Shown in pieces: positions 1-6,849 of a DNA stretch of 8,377 bases. A program made the translations under genes and the position numbers. The notes beneath the pieces were generated by a model. It saw nothing but the letters and a program-made list of their open reading frames with translations. It was not told the origin of the DNA and made no database searches. The DNA lies in assembly GCA_947177375.1 (NCBI GenBank), contig CAMWUF010000025.1, forward strand, positions 1 to 8,377. Direction: 5' to 3'. Numbering within the stretch: the stretch's first letter is position 1; the number at the start of each line of letters is the position of its first letter. Source of the DNA: an uncultured Ruminococcus sp. (GTDB lineage Bacteria > Bacillota > Clostridia > Oscillospirales > Ruminococcaceae).

Positions 1-30
1 GAGATACCGTGATTGGGAAGATTTTTGACC

Positions 31-59
31 TTGACAAGCCCTTTTTTTCGTGCTATAAT
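31..59 (+). promoter_or_regulatory. Consensus sigma-A promoter of the dockerin gene
   Basis: A perfect -35 box TTGACA (31-36) and a perfect -10 box TATAAT (54-59) are separated by 17 bp. The bases just before the -10 are TGC, an extended -10 element. Transcription should start near position 66, leaving an A-rich leader of about 38 nt. A promoter this close to consensus suggests strong expression without an activator. No operator-like palindrome is visible over it. Confidence 0.9.
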
Positions 60-103
60 GAAATAAATATTAAAAAAAAAAATTTAAAAAAAGAGGTTAT
101 ATT

Positions 104-1441
104 ATGAAAAAAATAATTTTTAAAATTTCTGCAATTGCGTTATGTTTATCTAGTTTGACAAATGTAATGCCTGTACATAGTGCTTATCATAGTGCAGACG
201 AAATTGCATTTAGTTTACGTAGCATGGATGGTGGTTATATTCCTCAAGATAATCCAAATAAAATTTATATTAGTCCAGAAGATGCCAAAAATGGTGCAGC
301 AATCCATGTTGGCATGTATATTGAAGCAGATTATGCAGATTTGTCTTATATTTCTGCTGTTCTGCAATCTGAAAATGAAAATATTATATTTCAAAAAGAA
401 ACGTTTCAAACGCCAACTGGTACTGCATATCAGGAAGCAAAGGATTTTGTTTTATCTGACGGCACAAGTTTTTCCACCAAATTCAAACCGTTCTGTTTTG
501 GCAGAATCAACAGCATGAATCGTTATGAGACTGGAAGTTATGATTTTAATGCAAGTATACAGGAATTGCTTTTTACTGCAACATGGCAATATGATTTAAA
601 AAATAAAGAAACCTGGTCAGCAGATTTTTTAGGAAGTAGTTCTGATGAATTAAGTTTTATTGATTTTGATATGCAGATTGCACCAGGGACATCAGCGGGC
701 ATTTACCCAGTGAATTTTGTAGTAAAAGATAGTTTTGTTGTTGGTTCGACTTATCTTACCAGTGATGACAGCATTCCCGATGAAGAAAATCCTGGTAAAT
801 ATATCAGTGTTTACAACAGTCTTGTTCCAACGCTAAAACCACTTGAAATTGTTATCGCTGAAACAAATCCAATCATTCAAGCAGAATCTATCAAACAAGA
901 ATCTATCAATTGTTTCCGTTATACAAATGATACAACAGATTTTTCTGTACAGGACTTTGCAACAGAAATTCATTTTAATTATGGCGGTGATGAATTTACA
1001 GAAGATGTTTCTGATTTACTAGAAGTATTCCCAGCTGGAAGTCCAGAAATTATCACTATTGCAGAACCTGTTATCTATGAAACGCCTCTGACATTTGCTG
1101 GATTGCCTATAGAACATAGCACTGGTGAAAAAGTAGCTTTAAAATATTATATTGGACAAAAAGGTGATGTCAATCGTGATGGCATTGTTGATGCAGAAGA
1201 TGCAACAATGATTTTAATCTATTCTGCGGAACGTGGTTCAGGCAATGAATATTATTTAACAGATAATACAGACAATACAATGGAAAATTTTGCATATTTT
1301 TTAGGCGATGTGAATGGTGAGTCAGAAAATTCAGGACAAGATGGTTCTGAATTAGATGCTTCTGATGCGACTTTTATTTTGCAATATTCAGCCTTAACAG
1401 GTTCAGGACAGACTGTTGATTGGAATCAATTAATTTCTTAA
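104..1441 (+). CDS. Secreted dockerin-containing protein
   Basis: The protein has 445 residues. Residues 1-27 form a signal peptide: a lysine-rich start, a hydrophobic core and a likely cleavage after VHSA. Residues about 28-350 are rich in beta-forming and acidic residues, with no catalytic motif that I recognise. The stretch around 185-210 (FIDFDM, then APGTSAGIYPVNF) resembles strands seen in cohesin-like beta-sandwich modules, a weak similarity only. The C-terminus is dockerin-like. Loop 1 has D355, N357, D359, D363 and D366; loop 2 has D402, N404, D413, D418 and D421. Each loop is followed by a helix (ATMILIYSA and ATFILQYSA). Dockerins bind cohesins on scaffoldins, so this is probably a cell-surface or cellulosome-attached component. 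The start is set by AGAGG at 92-96, seven bases before the ATG. The gene appears monocistronic. The dockerin call is firm; the role of the main body is unknown. Confidence 0.85.
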   Translation: MKKIIFKISAIALCLSSLTNVMPVHSAYHSADEIAFSLRSMDGGYIPQDNPNKIYISPEDAKNGAAIHVGMYIEADYADLSYISAVLQSENENIIFQKETFQTPTGTAYQEAKDFVLSDGTSFSTKFKPFCFGRINSMNRYETGSYDFNASIQELLFTATWQYDLKNKETWSADFLGSSSDELSFIDFDMQIAPGTSAGIYPVNFVVKDSFVVGSTYLTSDDSIPDEENPGKYISVYNSLVPTLKPLEIVIAETNPIIQAESIKQESINCFRYTNDTTDFSVQDFATEIHFNYGGDEFTEDVSDLLEVFPAGSPEIITIAEPVIYETPLTFAGLPIEHSTGEKVALKYYIGQKGDVNRDGIVDAEDATMILIYSAERGSGNEYYLTDNTDNTMENFAYFLGDVNGESENSGQDGSELDASDATFILQYSALTGSGQTVDWNQLIS

Positions 1442-1469
1442 ATAATTTAAATAATTTAATCAAATAACA

Positions 1470-1497
1470 AACGGCTTTGAAAAAAATCAAAGCCGTT
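1470..1497. terminator. Shared hairpin between convergent genes
   Basis: An 11-bp perfect inverted repeat, AACGGCTTTGA (1470-1480) and TCAAAGCCGTT (1487-1497), encloses a loop of six A's. It lies between the stop of the dockerin gene and the stop of the convergent lipoprotein gene. It probably ends transcription from both sides. The downstream sequence is only moderately T-rich on either strand, so termination may be incomplete. Confidence 0.75.
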
Positions 1498-1520
1498 CTG
1501 TATAATTTAGTTAATAAAAT

Positions 1521-2411
1521 TCAATAAATACGAGTATAATTATAAAGCCAATCAATCGCACTGTATGCCCAATTTTGAGCAGATTTTGCGAATGTATCTT
1601 CATAATTTTCATCCAGTAAAAAATCAGAACTTCCCATTGCAATCATACAAGCATTATTTCTTGATTCCTCACGACAATAAATCATCACAGGCAAATTTTC
1701 TTCTTCATAAGTTTCAGGGTCATCTTGTATACCGCCCCAAGGTGTTCCGACTGCTGTTGTAAAACTTTGCAACATAGAATCATAATGTGTATTTTCTCCT
1801 TGTGGCATATGATGAAGACTTCTGGAATTTCTCAAATATACAATGCCGTTTTCCATAGAATCATCTGCAAATATAAATCTATCAGGATAATTAATTGCCT
1901 GTATTTTAATATAATCATTATCCTGTGCATTTGCATTATCTGTAATTAAATCATAATCCAGACTAATATAAAATTGCTCTAATAATCTGCCAAGATATTT
2001 ATATCTTGTTTCACTCTCAGAAGCAGGAAGTAATATAAACATATGACCGCCAGTATTCATGTAATTATCTAATATTGCATATTCTTCAGAAGTCATATCT
2101 TCTTCAGGTGAATTATATATCACAGCTTCTGCATCTTCAGGAAGTTCTGAAATTGTAATTTCATGAAATTCATAGCCATCTGTTTTGATTTTCTCTACAA
2201 AAGCATTTAAACCAGAAATATCCTGTGTATGATTACTTGTAATATAATATAAATTTCTGGGCAATGGTTCTGTCGTTGGCTGTGTGGCAGGCTGTTCCTG
2301 TTGTTCCTGTTTTGATTCGTCTTCTAAACTAGTTGGAATATCTGGATTAGATTTACTACACCCTGTGAATACTATGCCTGCTAACAAACAAGCCATTAAA
2401 ATTTTTTTCAT
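1521..2411 (-). CDS. Lipoprotein with GldG-like ABC auxiliary domain
   Basis: The protein has 296 residues and starts with a lipoprotein signal peptide. A hydrophobic stretch ends in the lipobox FTGC with C18 as the lipidated residue, so the protein should sit on the outer face of the membrane. Residues about 20-50 are a Q/E/P/T-rich linker. The rest resembles the soluble domain of GldG-type 'ABC-type uncharacterized transport system' proteins. Residues 97-128 carry the pattern 'VIYNSPEEDMT', an LDNYMNTGG turn and MFILLP. Residues 255-289 carry CMIAMGSSDFL followed by a helix ending AIDWLY. GldG proteins normally have large membrane segments and an ABC partner; neither is seen here, so this is a free-standing lipid-anchored version. 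Its ATG overlaps the stop of the upstream transporter as ATGA. Its Shine-Dalgarno AAGGAG (2420-2425) lies inside that gene, eight bases from the start. The lipoprotein call is firm, the domain similarity is from pattern memory, and the function is unknown. Confidence 0.75.
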   Translation of the reverse strand: MKKILMACLLAGIVFTGCSKSNPDIPTSLEDESKQEQQEQPATQPTTEPLPRNLYYITSNHTQDISGLNAFVEKIKTDGYEFHEITISELPEDAEAVIYNSPEEDMTSEEYAILDNYMNTGGHMFILLPASESETRYKYLGRLLEQFYISLDYDLITDNANAQDNDYIKIQAINYPDRFIFADDSMENGIVYLRNSRSLHHMPQGENTHYDSMLQSFTTAVGTPWGGIQDDPETYEEENLPVMIYCREESRNNACMIAMGSSDFLLDENYEDTFAKSAQNWAYSAIDWLYNYTRIY

Positions 2412-3334
2412 GAATGATTCTCCTTTTTCTTTTCAAAATTTACAATAAAAATACCTGTACATACTAAAATTAAAGCTGTTATCCCTTGCCAGTTAAAAAC
2501 TCCTGTTTCATGTAATAATATACTAGAAATAATAACACCACACAAAGGATTTAAAAATCCAAATACAGTTACTTTTGACACAGGATTATATTTTAATAAT
2601 ATTGCCCAAAGCGAATACGCACAAGCAGATACAAATGCCAAATAAATTAAAATCATAAAAGATTTACTTGTGATAACTAATTTTCCCCCAGCAAGTATGC
2701 CAATCAGCCACATAACAGCTCCACCGAATGTAAATTGCCAACCGCTTAATAAAACTGGATTTTCGCCTTGTTTAGTATATAGCTTCATGAATACACTGGA
2801 AAAACCGCTTGCAATTGTACAAAGCAAAATAAATCCATCGCCTAATAAATTGACATGCAAATCCATATCAGAAGAAAAATTTACAAGAACAATTCCTGCA
2901 AAGCCAATGACACAGCCTATGATTTTTTTTGCAATTAATATTTCTTGTTTTAATATGCCTGCAATTAAAATTGCCGCAAAAACATTTGCTGCAACAATAA
3001 TAGATGCTTTGACACCTGTTGTATGTGCCAAGCCGACGTAATAAAAAAAATACTGCAATATTGTCTGAAATAAGCTGATAATTCCAATTTTGGGAATTGT
3101 TTTTTTTTCAGGAAATAATAATTTTTTTTCTGCAATGCTTCCTGCAAATAAAGCCATTAGTCCTGCAAGAAAAAATCTTACCCCTGCAAACAGCATTTGT
3201 GATGCCCAGTCATTTTCTGAAATCTGCATTTGTGTATAGCCTAATTTGACACCAGAAAAAGCACTTCCCCAAAGAACACAGCATAATAACGCAATCAAAG
3301 CAACAATTCCAGTATTTGTTAATTTCTGATTCAT
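2408..3334 (-). CDS. EamA/DMT-family transporter
   Basis: This is an inner-membrane protein of 308 residues from the preferred start, with about ten hydrophobic segments in two EamA halves. Visible family features are WGSAFSGVK in the first helix, RFFLAGLMALF, the YYVGLAHTTGVKASI segment, and in the second half LLCTIASGFSSVFMK and VFGFLNPLCGVIIS. DMT-superfamily members mostly export metabolites or amino acids; the substrate cannot be read from sequence. I place the start at the ATG at 3334, not at the in-frame ATG at 3364. The 3364 ATG lies inside the -10 box TATGAT and has no Shine-Dalgarno, while the 3334 ATG is preceded by AGAGGAG (3344-3350), ten bases upstream. It is the first gene of a two-gene operon; its TGA overlaps the lipoprotein ATG, which suggests translational coupling. 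The C-terminus is short and charged (EKKKENHS). Confidence 0.88.
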   Translation of the reverse strand: MNQKLTNTGIVALIALLCCVLWGSAFSGVKLGYTQMQISENDWASQMLFAGVRFFLAGLMALFAGSIAEKKLLFPEKKTIPKIGIISLFQTILQYFFYYVGLAHTTGVKASIIVAANVFAAILIAGILKQEILIAKKIIGCVIGFAGIVLVNFSSDMDLHVNLLGDGFILLCTIASGFSSVFMKLYTKQGENPVLLSGWQFTFGGAVMWLIGILAGGKLVITSKSFMILIYLAFVSACAYSLWAILLKYNPVSKVTVFGFLNPLCGVIISSILLHETGVFNWQGITALILVCTGIFIVNFEKKKENHS

Positions 3335-3359
3335 GAAAAAACATCTCCTCTGTAGATTA

Positions 3360-3388
3360 ATCATAGCATATTTTCAATCTTTTGTAAA
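3360..3388 (-). promoter_or_regulatory. Promoter of the transporter/lipoprotein operon
   Basis: On the minus strand there is a -35 TTTACA (3383-3388), a 17-bp spacer and a -10 TATGAT (3360-3365), with TGC directly before the -10. Transcription should begin near 3353, so the mRNA starts after the ATG at 3364. This supports translation from 3334. It lies back to back with the kinase promoter. Confidence 0.75.
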
Positions 3389-3424
3389 GCTCTCAGAAAA
3401 ATTTTATAAATATTACAAAAAATA

Positions 3425-3453
3425 TTGACTTTTTTCATAAAATATAGTATAAT
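3425..3453 (+). promoter_or_regulatory. Promoter of the uridine-kinase-family gene
   Basis: A -35 TTGACT (3425-3430) and a -10 TATAAT (3448-3453) are separated by 17 bp. The leader is about 29 nt and carries AAGGAG at 3475-3480, eight bases before the ATG at 3489. It is divergent from the transporter promoter, with about 36 bp between the two -35 boxes and no obvious shared operator. Confidence 0.8.
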
Positions 3454-3488
3454 TATAATAATAATTTACATGACAAGGAGAAATTTAC

Positions 3489-4409
3489 ATGCAAATAGAA
3501 TTACATACTATTAACGTACACACTGCTGAAAATCCGTCTGCTTTTATCCGTGAAACCAATCAAATTTATTTTAACAGATTATCTGAAATTGCTGATGATA
3601 TTATTTTACATCGGGAAAAAAAACCTATTATTTTATTATCTGGTCCATCAGGGTCTGGTAAAACAACATCTGCATTGATGCTTGAAAAAATTTTAAATCA
3701 GCAGGGCATTAAAACACATACACTTTCATTGGATAATTATTTTCGTTCTCTTACAGAACAAGAAAAAAAATTACTTGCTTTTGGTGAACTAGATTTGGAA
3801 TCTCCCAGTCGGGTTGACAGCGAATTTTTAACGCAGCAACTCCGTGAAATTTATCATTGCAGACCTGTAGAATTGCCAGTTTATGATTTTAAAAATTCTG
3901 CCAGAATAAAAAGCGGAAAAATTTTACATAGAAAAGCAGGAGAATTAGTGATTTTAGAGGGCATTCATAGCTTAAATCCAGAGATTATAAATTTTAAAGA
4001 CTCCCGCACAGCAAAAATTTATGTTAGTGTTCGTACTAGAATTACGCTAAATGGCATAGAATTACACCCATCTAAAATTAGATTAATGCGAAGACTTGTG
4101 CGAGATAATTTATTCAGAAAACGTTCTTTTCAAGATACGCTCAAAATGTTTTACAGTGTAGAAAACGGTGAAAATCAATATATTATGCCTTATAAATATC
4201 GTTCTACTTATGATGTAGATACATTTATGGCATATGAAATCTGTGCTTACAGAAGTCTTTTGCTGGAATCTTTGCATAAAATTTCAAATCATAAAATCAT
4301 TCATGATATATTAGAATTTTTAGAGCATACAGCTCCACTTCGTCCTGAAGAAATTACATCAGATTCTTTGATTTGCGAATTTATCGGCAATGGACAATTT
4401 TGTTATTAA
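3489..4409 (+). CDS. Uridine kinase / phosphoribulokinase-family protein
   Basis: A cytoplasmic P-loop kinase of 306 residues. Walker A is GPSGSGKTT at 52-60. The substrate-site motif LDNYF at 81-85 matches the DDFY-type motif of uridine kinases. LDLESPSRVD (101-110) and ELPVYDF (128-134) correspond to the family's D-x-P-x-x-hD and P-x-YDF segments. LVILEGIHSL (153-162) is the Walker B-like strand with E157. RRLVRDNLFR (201-210) supplies the lid arginines. The family transfers phosphate from ATP to uridine or cytidine, or to related sugars. Residues 1-45 are a short helical lead-in. Many clostridial relatives are about 550 residues with an N-terminal TGS/ThrRS-like region; this one lacks it, and with a good promoter and ribosome site it seems intact rather than truncated. 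A nucleoside substrate is likely but not proven. It is monocistronic, ending before the terminator at 4493-4524. Confidence 0.85.
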   Translation: MQIELHTINVHTAENPSAFIRETNQIYFNRLSEIADDIILHREKKPIILLSGPSGSGKTTSALMLEKILNQQGIKTHTLSLDNYFRSLTEQEKKLLAFGELDLESPSRVDSEFLTQQLREIYHCRPVELPVYDFKNSARIKSGKILHRKAGELVILEGIHSLNPEIINFKDSRTAKIYVSVRTRITLNGIELHPSKIRLMRRLVRDNLFRKRSFQDTLKMFYSVENGENQYIMPYKYRSTYDVDTFMAYEICAYRSLLLESLHKISNHKIIHDILEFLEHTAPLRPEEITSDSLICEFIGNGQFCY

Positions 4410-4492
4410 TTATTAATATTAATATCATTCCAGAAACACTACCCGAAATTATAACTGACTGTCACAAAATTCAGTATGCTACATTGTTATTG

Positions 4493-4524
4493 AAAAAAAG
4501 TCCAGCTTTTCACTGGACTTTTTT
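4493..4524. terminator. Intrinsic terminator after the kinase gene
   Basis: GTCCAG (4500-4505) and CTGGAC (4513-4518) form a stem around the loop CTTTTCA. A run of seven A's precedes it (4493-4499) and a run of six T's follows (4519-4524), so the stem can extend and the signal works on both strands. It lies about 80 bases past the kinase stop and also marks the last clearly native sequence before the G+C-richer block. The bases between 4410 and 4492 are AT-rich and I see nothing else in them. Confidence 0.85.
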
Positions 4525-4591
4525 GACAGGTTAGTGTTATTCTTTAGAATAAATCCCCATAGTGATATAGAAGTTTTTTTCATTTTAATAC

Positions 4592-4625
4592 AGACCGCAT
4601 AACACAGCATTATGCAGTCTTTTTT
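4592..4625 (+). terminator. Hairpin with T-run at the block edge
   Basis: AGACCGCATAA (4592-4602) pairs with TTATGCAGTCT (4610-4620) around CACAGCA, with one C/A mismatch on the plus strand that becomes a G-U pair in minus-strand RNA. Six T's follow (4620-4625), so it is terminator-like for plus-strand transcripts. It overlaps the stop codon of the recombinase remnant and may end the MarR-MATE transcript less efficiently, since the minus-strand side lacks a clean U-tract. A smaller palindrome, TTATTCT/AGAATAA, sits at 4537-4552. Confidence 0.55.
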
Positions 4626-4807
4626 CCATAATGCCCTGTTTCCACCTCAACCGAGGAAGTCGCAAAATCAAAGCGGTAATAAATATCTATCTGCTGAACA
4701 CGTTTTCCGATAGACTTGTCCGCTTCGTGTATGACTATCTTTTCAACCAGCTCGTGCATAATTTCAGATGTGAGCCTTTCGACATGCTCATGGACTAATA
4801 AAACAAA
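4610..4807 (-). pseudogene. C-terminal remnant of a large serine recombinase
   Basis: Directly downstream of the MATE stop, and in the same frame, 65 codons stay open to a TAA at 4610-4612. From about its tenth codon the translation reads RLTSEIMHELVEKIVIHEA, then KRVQQIDIYYRF, and ends GHYGKKTA. This matches my memory of the DUF4368 tail of Tn4451/TnpX-type site-specific serine recombinases, where an 'LTxExxHELxEKIVIHE' helix is followed by 'GKRxQxIDIYYxF'. The catalytic N-terminal domain and the zinc-ribbon region, several hundred residues, are missing. There is no start codon at the fragment's upstream end and no ribosome site, so it is a broken gene. The junction with MATE probably marks a deletion or insertion. 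Its codon use matches the MATE gene more than the native genes. Confidence 0.75.
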
Positions 4808-6169
4808 TCAGGATTTATAATTATCATTTTTCAGATATGTCTGCTTCTTATTTATCTGTAGCAAAAATCCACCGCAAATAAACAATGATACCACTGACCC
4901 GATCGGTGATGCAAGTCCCATTGGTAGCATACTCTCCTGAAACATTTTACTCAGAAGCAATGCCAGCGGAATTCTCACACCGAATGATGATATTGCATTG
5001 TGGATAAACACAATAATTGACTTGTCAATACCGCAGAAATACCCGTTCAAACAGAACGAAAATGCAACAATAATGCAGTCAATCGAATATGTTTTCAAAT
5101 ATTGTCCAGCCGAATAAATAACCTCTGTGTCCTTTGAGAACAGCATTGCCATAGGTTCATTAATAAACTGACTAAATGTACAGCATAAAACACCAAATAT
5201 CAGTGTCATAGCAATACCGTATTTTACTGCCTGAACAGCTCTTTCCTGCTTTCCTGCACCAATATTCTGCGAGGTAAATGCAGACAGCGCCGACATCATT
5301 GCAGTCGGGAAAAGAAACATCAGCGAAATTAGTTTTTCGACCACTCCAACCGCCGAAGAGTCTGTAAGGCTGCGAGTGTTCGCAATAATTGTAATCGCAA
5401 TGAACGAAATGTTTATCAATGTATCCTGTATAGCTATTGGCAATCCGATAACTATTATTCTTTTCAAGCTATGCTTTGATAATCTGAAGCCTTCCTTTGT
5501 GATCGGGAAAGATAGACCTTTTTTCCATAAATAAACCATTCCGATGATCGAAGATACAGCTTGAGCAGAAACAGTTGCGACAGCAACACCTGTCACACCG
5601 AGTCCCATAACTCCCGTCAACAGCAGATCACCAACTACATTGACCACACACGCAACTCCAACAAAAATCATTGGCATGGTGGAGTTTCCATCACCACGAA
5701 GAATTGCACTAATAACATTATAGGTGATAATAAACGGAACGCCTACTCCACATATTCTGATATATGTAGATGCTCCCGATATTGCTTTTATAGGTGTATG
5801 CATAATCGCTACTATTGGGTTTGAACACAAAATCATAATAGGTGTAAGTATCAGCGCCATTATCAAAAACAGCCATACGGAATTTCCTAAAGCATGATTT
5901 GCTCCGTCCTTATCTTTTGCCCCTATGTTGTGACCGATCAGAACGGTAGTTCCCATAGAAACACCTACACAGAATCCTGTGACAAACTGTGTGACCTGCG
6001 CACCTACATTTACAGCTGAAAGTGCAGCCGTCGTGCTGAAATTGCCGACAGTCCACATATCAACTGCACCATAAAAAGCCTGCATAAAGCAAGCAAACAG
6101 AAATGGTATAGCAAAACTAACTAAACGACCAAAAACATTTCCTGTTGTGAGATTTCCTCTTTCACTCAT
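4808..6169 (-). CDS. MATE-family multidrug/cation efflux protein
   Basis: An integral membrane protein of 453 residues, the usual MATE length, with about twelve hydrophobic segments in two bundles. The N-terminus has LVSFAIPFLFACFMQAFYGAVD (proline in helix 1, then the family's L-Y-x-x-V-D-like motif) and VGNFSTTAALSAVNV. The second half repeats the pattern with GLPIAIQDTLINISF and a later TSQNIGAGK segment. MATE proteins expel drugs and organic cations by proton or sodium antiport; the substrate is unknown. The start at 6169 is supported by a full AAGGAGGT (6178-6185), eight bases away, overlapping the stop of the upstream marR-like gene. The two are therefore one operon, and the regulator probably controls this exporter. 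Base composition is richer in G+C than the flanking native genes, which suggests transfer. The next sequence downstream is the recombinase remnant, with no spacer beyond the stop codon. Confidence 0.92.
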   Translation of the reverse strand: MSERGNLTTGNVFGRLVSFAIPFLFACFMQAFYGAVDMWTVGNFSTTAALSAVNVGAQVTQFVTGFCVGVSMGTTVLIGHNIGAKDKDGANHALGNSVWLFLIMALILTPIMILCSNPIVAIMHTPIKAISGASTYIRICGVGVPFIITYNVISAILRGDGNSTMPMIFVGVACVVNVVGDLLLTGVMGLGVTGVAVATVSAQAVSSIIGMVYLWKKGLSFPITKEGFRLSKHSLKRIIVIGLPIAIQDTLINISFIAITIIANTRSLTDSSAVGVVEKLISLMFLFPTAMMSALSAFTSQNIGAGKQERAVQAVKYGIAMTLIFGVLCCTFSQFINEPMAMLFSKDTEVIYSAGQYLKTYSIDCIIVAFSFCLNGYFCGIDKSIIVFIHNAISSFGVRIPLALLLSKMFQESMLPMGLASPIGSVVSLFICGGFLLQINKKQTYLKNDNYKS

Positions 6170-6183
6170 AAACTAAGACCTCC

Positions 6184-6621
6184 TTACATCTGCTCAACTT
6201 TTTCTTTTAAGGAGATTAAAAATCGTTCTGTCAATTCAAGATATTTTTGTACATCTTCCGTTGACCATGAATCAAAAATAGTATTTTCAGCTTGAATAAG
6301 GAGATAAGCAGTTTTTTCGGTAACTTGCTTTCCTTTTTCTGTAAGACATACCCTTTTAGACTTGCCATCGACTGCTTCAAGATAGATAATGTCCTCGCTT
6401 TCAAGATTGCGGACAGCGGAATTGACTGTCTGCTTGCTGAGTCCTGAATACCGACAAATATCATTCAGCAGAAAACTCTCTCCAAAGCTGCAAATTGTAT
6501 ATAGTATCTTTAATTTGCTGTCAGATACGCTGAATTTCAGCGATGCATCGTGATAGGTGGCCTCAATCTCACCGTGCAGATGATTATACCGCTTCATTTC
6601 CTTTGAACTATTGTTTTTCAT
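6184..6621 (-). CDS. MarR-family transcriptional regulator
   Basis: A 145-residue DNA-binding protein with the MarR plan: N-terminal dimer helices (about 8-45), a winged helix-turn-helix (LLNDICRYSGLSKQTVNSAV at 51-70, then RNLESEDIIYLEA), a wing with D85-G86 and R90, the conserved LTEKGKQV at 93-100, and C-terminal helices (103-145) for dimerisation. Such proteins usually repress their own operon and release DNA on binding a small ligand. The start at 6621 is set by GGAGGT (6627-6632), six bases upstream. It is the first gene of the MarR-MATE operon, 14 bp before the exporter. A candidate operator lies over its own -10 box (6648-6662). The ligand is unknown. An activator role cannot be excluded, but the operator position favours repression. 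Confidence 0.9.
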   Translation of the reverse strand: MKNNSSKEMKRYNHLHGEIEATYHDASLKFSVSDSKLKILYTICSFGESFLLNDICRYSGLSKQTVNSAVRNLESEDIIYLEAVDGKSKRVCLTEKGKQVTEKTAYLLIQAENTIFDSWSTEDVQKYLELTERFLISLKEKVEQM

Positions 6622-6647
6622 ATGTTACCTCCGTTTGTCTGAAATCG

Positions 6648-6662
6648 TACCATTTAATTGTA
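6648..6662. promoter_or_regulatory. Candidate MarR operator
   Basis: The 15-bp sequence TACCATTTAATTGTA reads almost the same on both strands: the arms TAC-N-ATT and AAT-N-GTA match at 12 of 14 paired positions around a central base. It covers the -10 box (6657-6662) and the predicted transcription start near 6650, where a bound MarR dimer would block transcription. A direct repeat GAAATCG flanks it at 6641-6647 and 6667-6673. The role is inferred from position and symmetry. Confidence 0.45.
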
Positions 6663-6685
6663 GCACGAAATCGGATAAAAATCAA
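6657..6685 (-). promoter_or_regulatory. Promoter of the MarR-MATE operon
   Basis: On the minus strand there is a -35 TTGATT (6680-6685), a 17-bp spacer and a -10 TACAAT (6657-6662), with the extended element TGC just before it. The predicted start near 6650 gives a leader of about 29 nt carrying GGAGGT. Confidence 0.75.
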
Positions 6686-6702
6686 TGGGCTTTTTTACAA
6701 TA

Positions 6703-6829
6703 TTTATAATCCAGAAGAAAGAAGATTTCATTCAATTTTCATAAAAATCAGCTTCAACTATAATCAACCATATGAAAAGAAAAGTCTTGCCCCTATATGA
6801 TAGAGATAAGACCATTTCTTTATAATCCA
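6703..6829. repeat. Short direct repeat in the MarR upstream gap
   Basis: TTTATAATCCA occurs at 6703-6713 and again at 6819-6829, in the same orientation, 116 bp apart. It lies in the 228-bp gap between the marR-like gene and the small minus-strand gene. I see no gene in the roughly 100 bp between the copies. The pair could be a target duplication around a small lost or decayed insert, or chance in AT-rich DNA. Confidence 0.3.
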
Positions 6830-6849
6830 ATATTACAAAACAAACAGTA

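Noticed and set aside
1..28. Possible tail of an upstream plus-strand gene (frame 2 reads RYRDWEDF then TGA at 26-28).
   Set aside because: Eight codons are too few to identify; another frame is also open through the promoter, so the reading is ambiguous.
2670..3041. 123-codon plus-strand open frame opposite the transporter gene.
   Set aside because: Antisense to a well-supported EamA gene, with no ribosome site or recognisable domain.
5561..5824. 87-codon plus-strand open frame inside the MATE gene.
   Set aside because: It is antisense to a clear membrane-protein gene and its translation is rich in N, S, T, C and H with no motif; a shadow frame.
6543..6800. 85-codon plus-strand open frame across the start of marR and its promoter.
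   Set aside because: It overlaps the regulator gene and its promoter on the opposite strand, and its composition is not protein-like.
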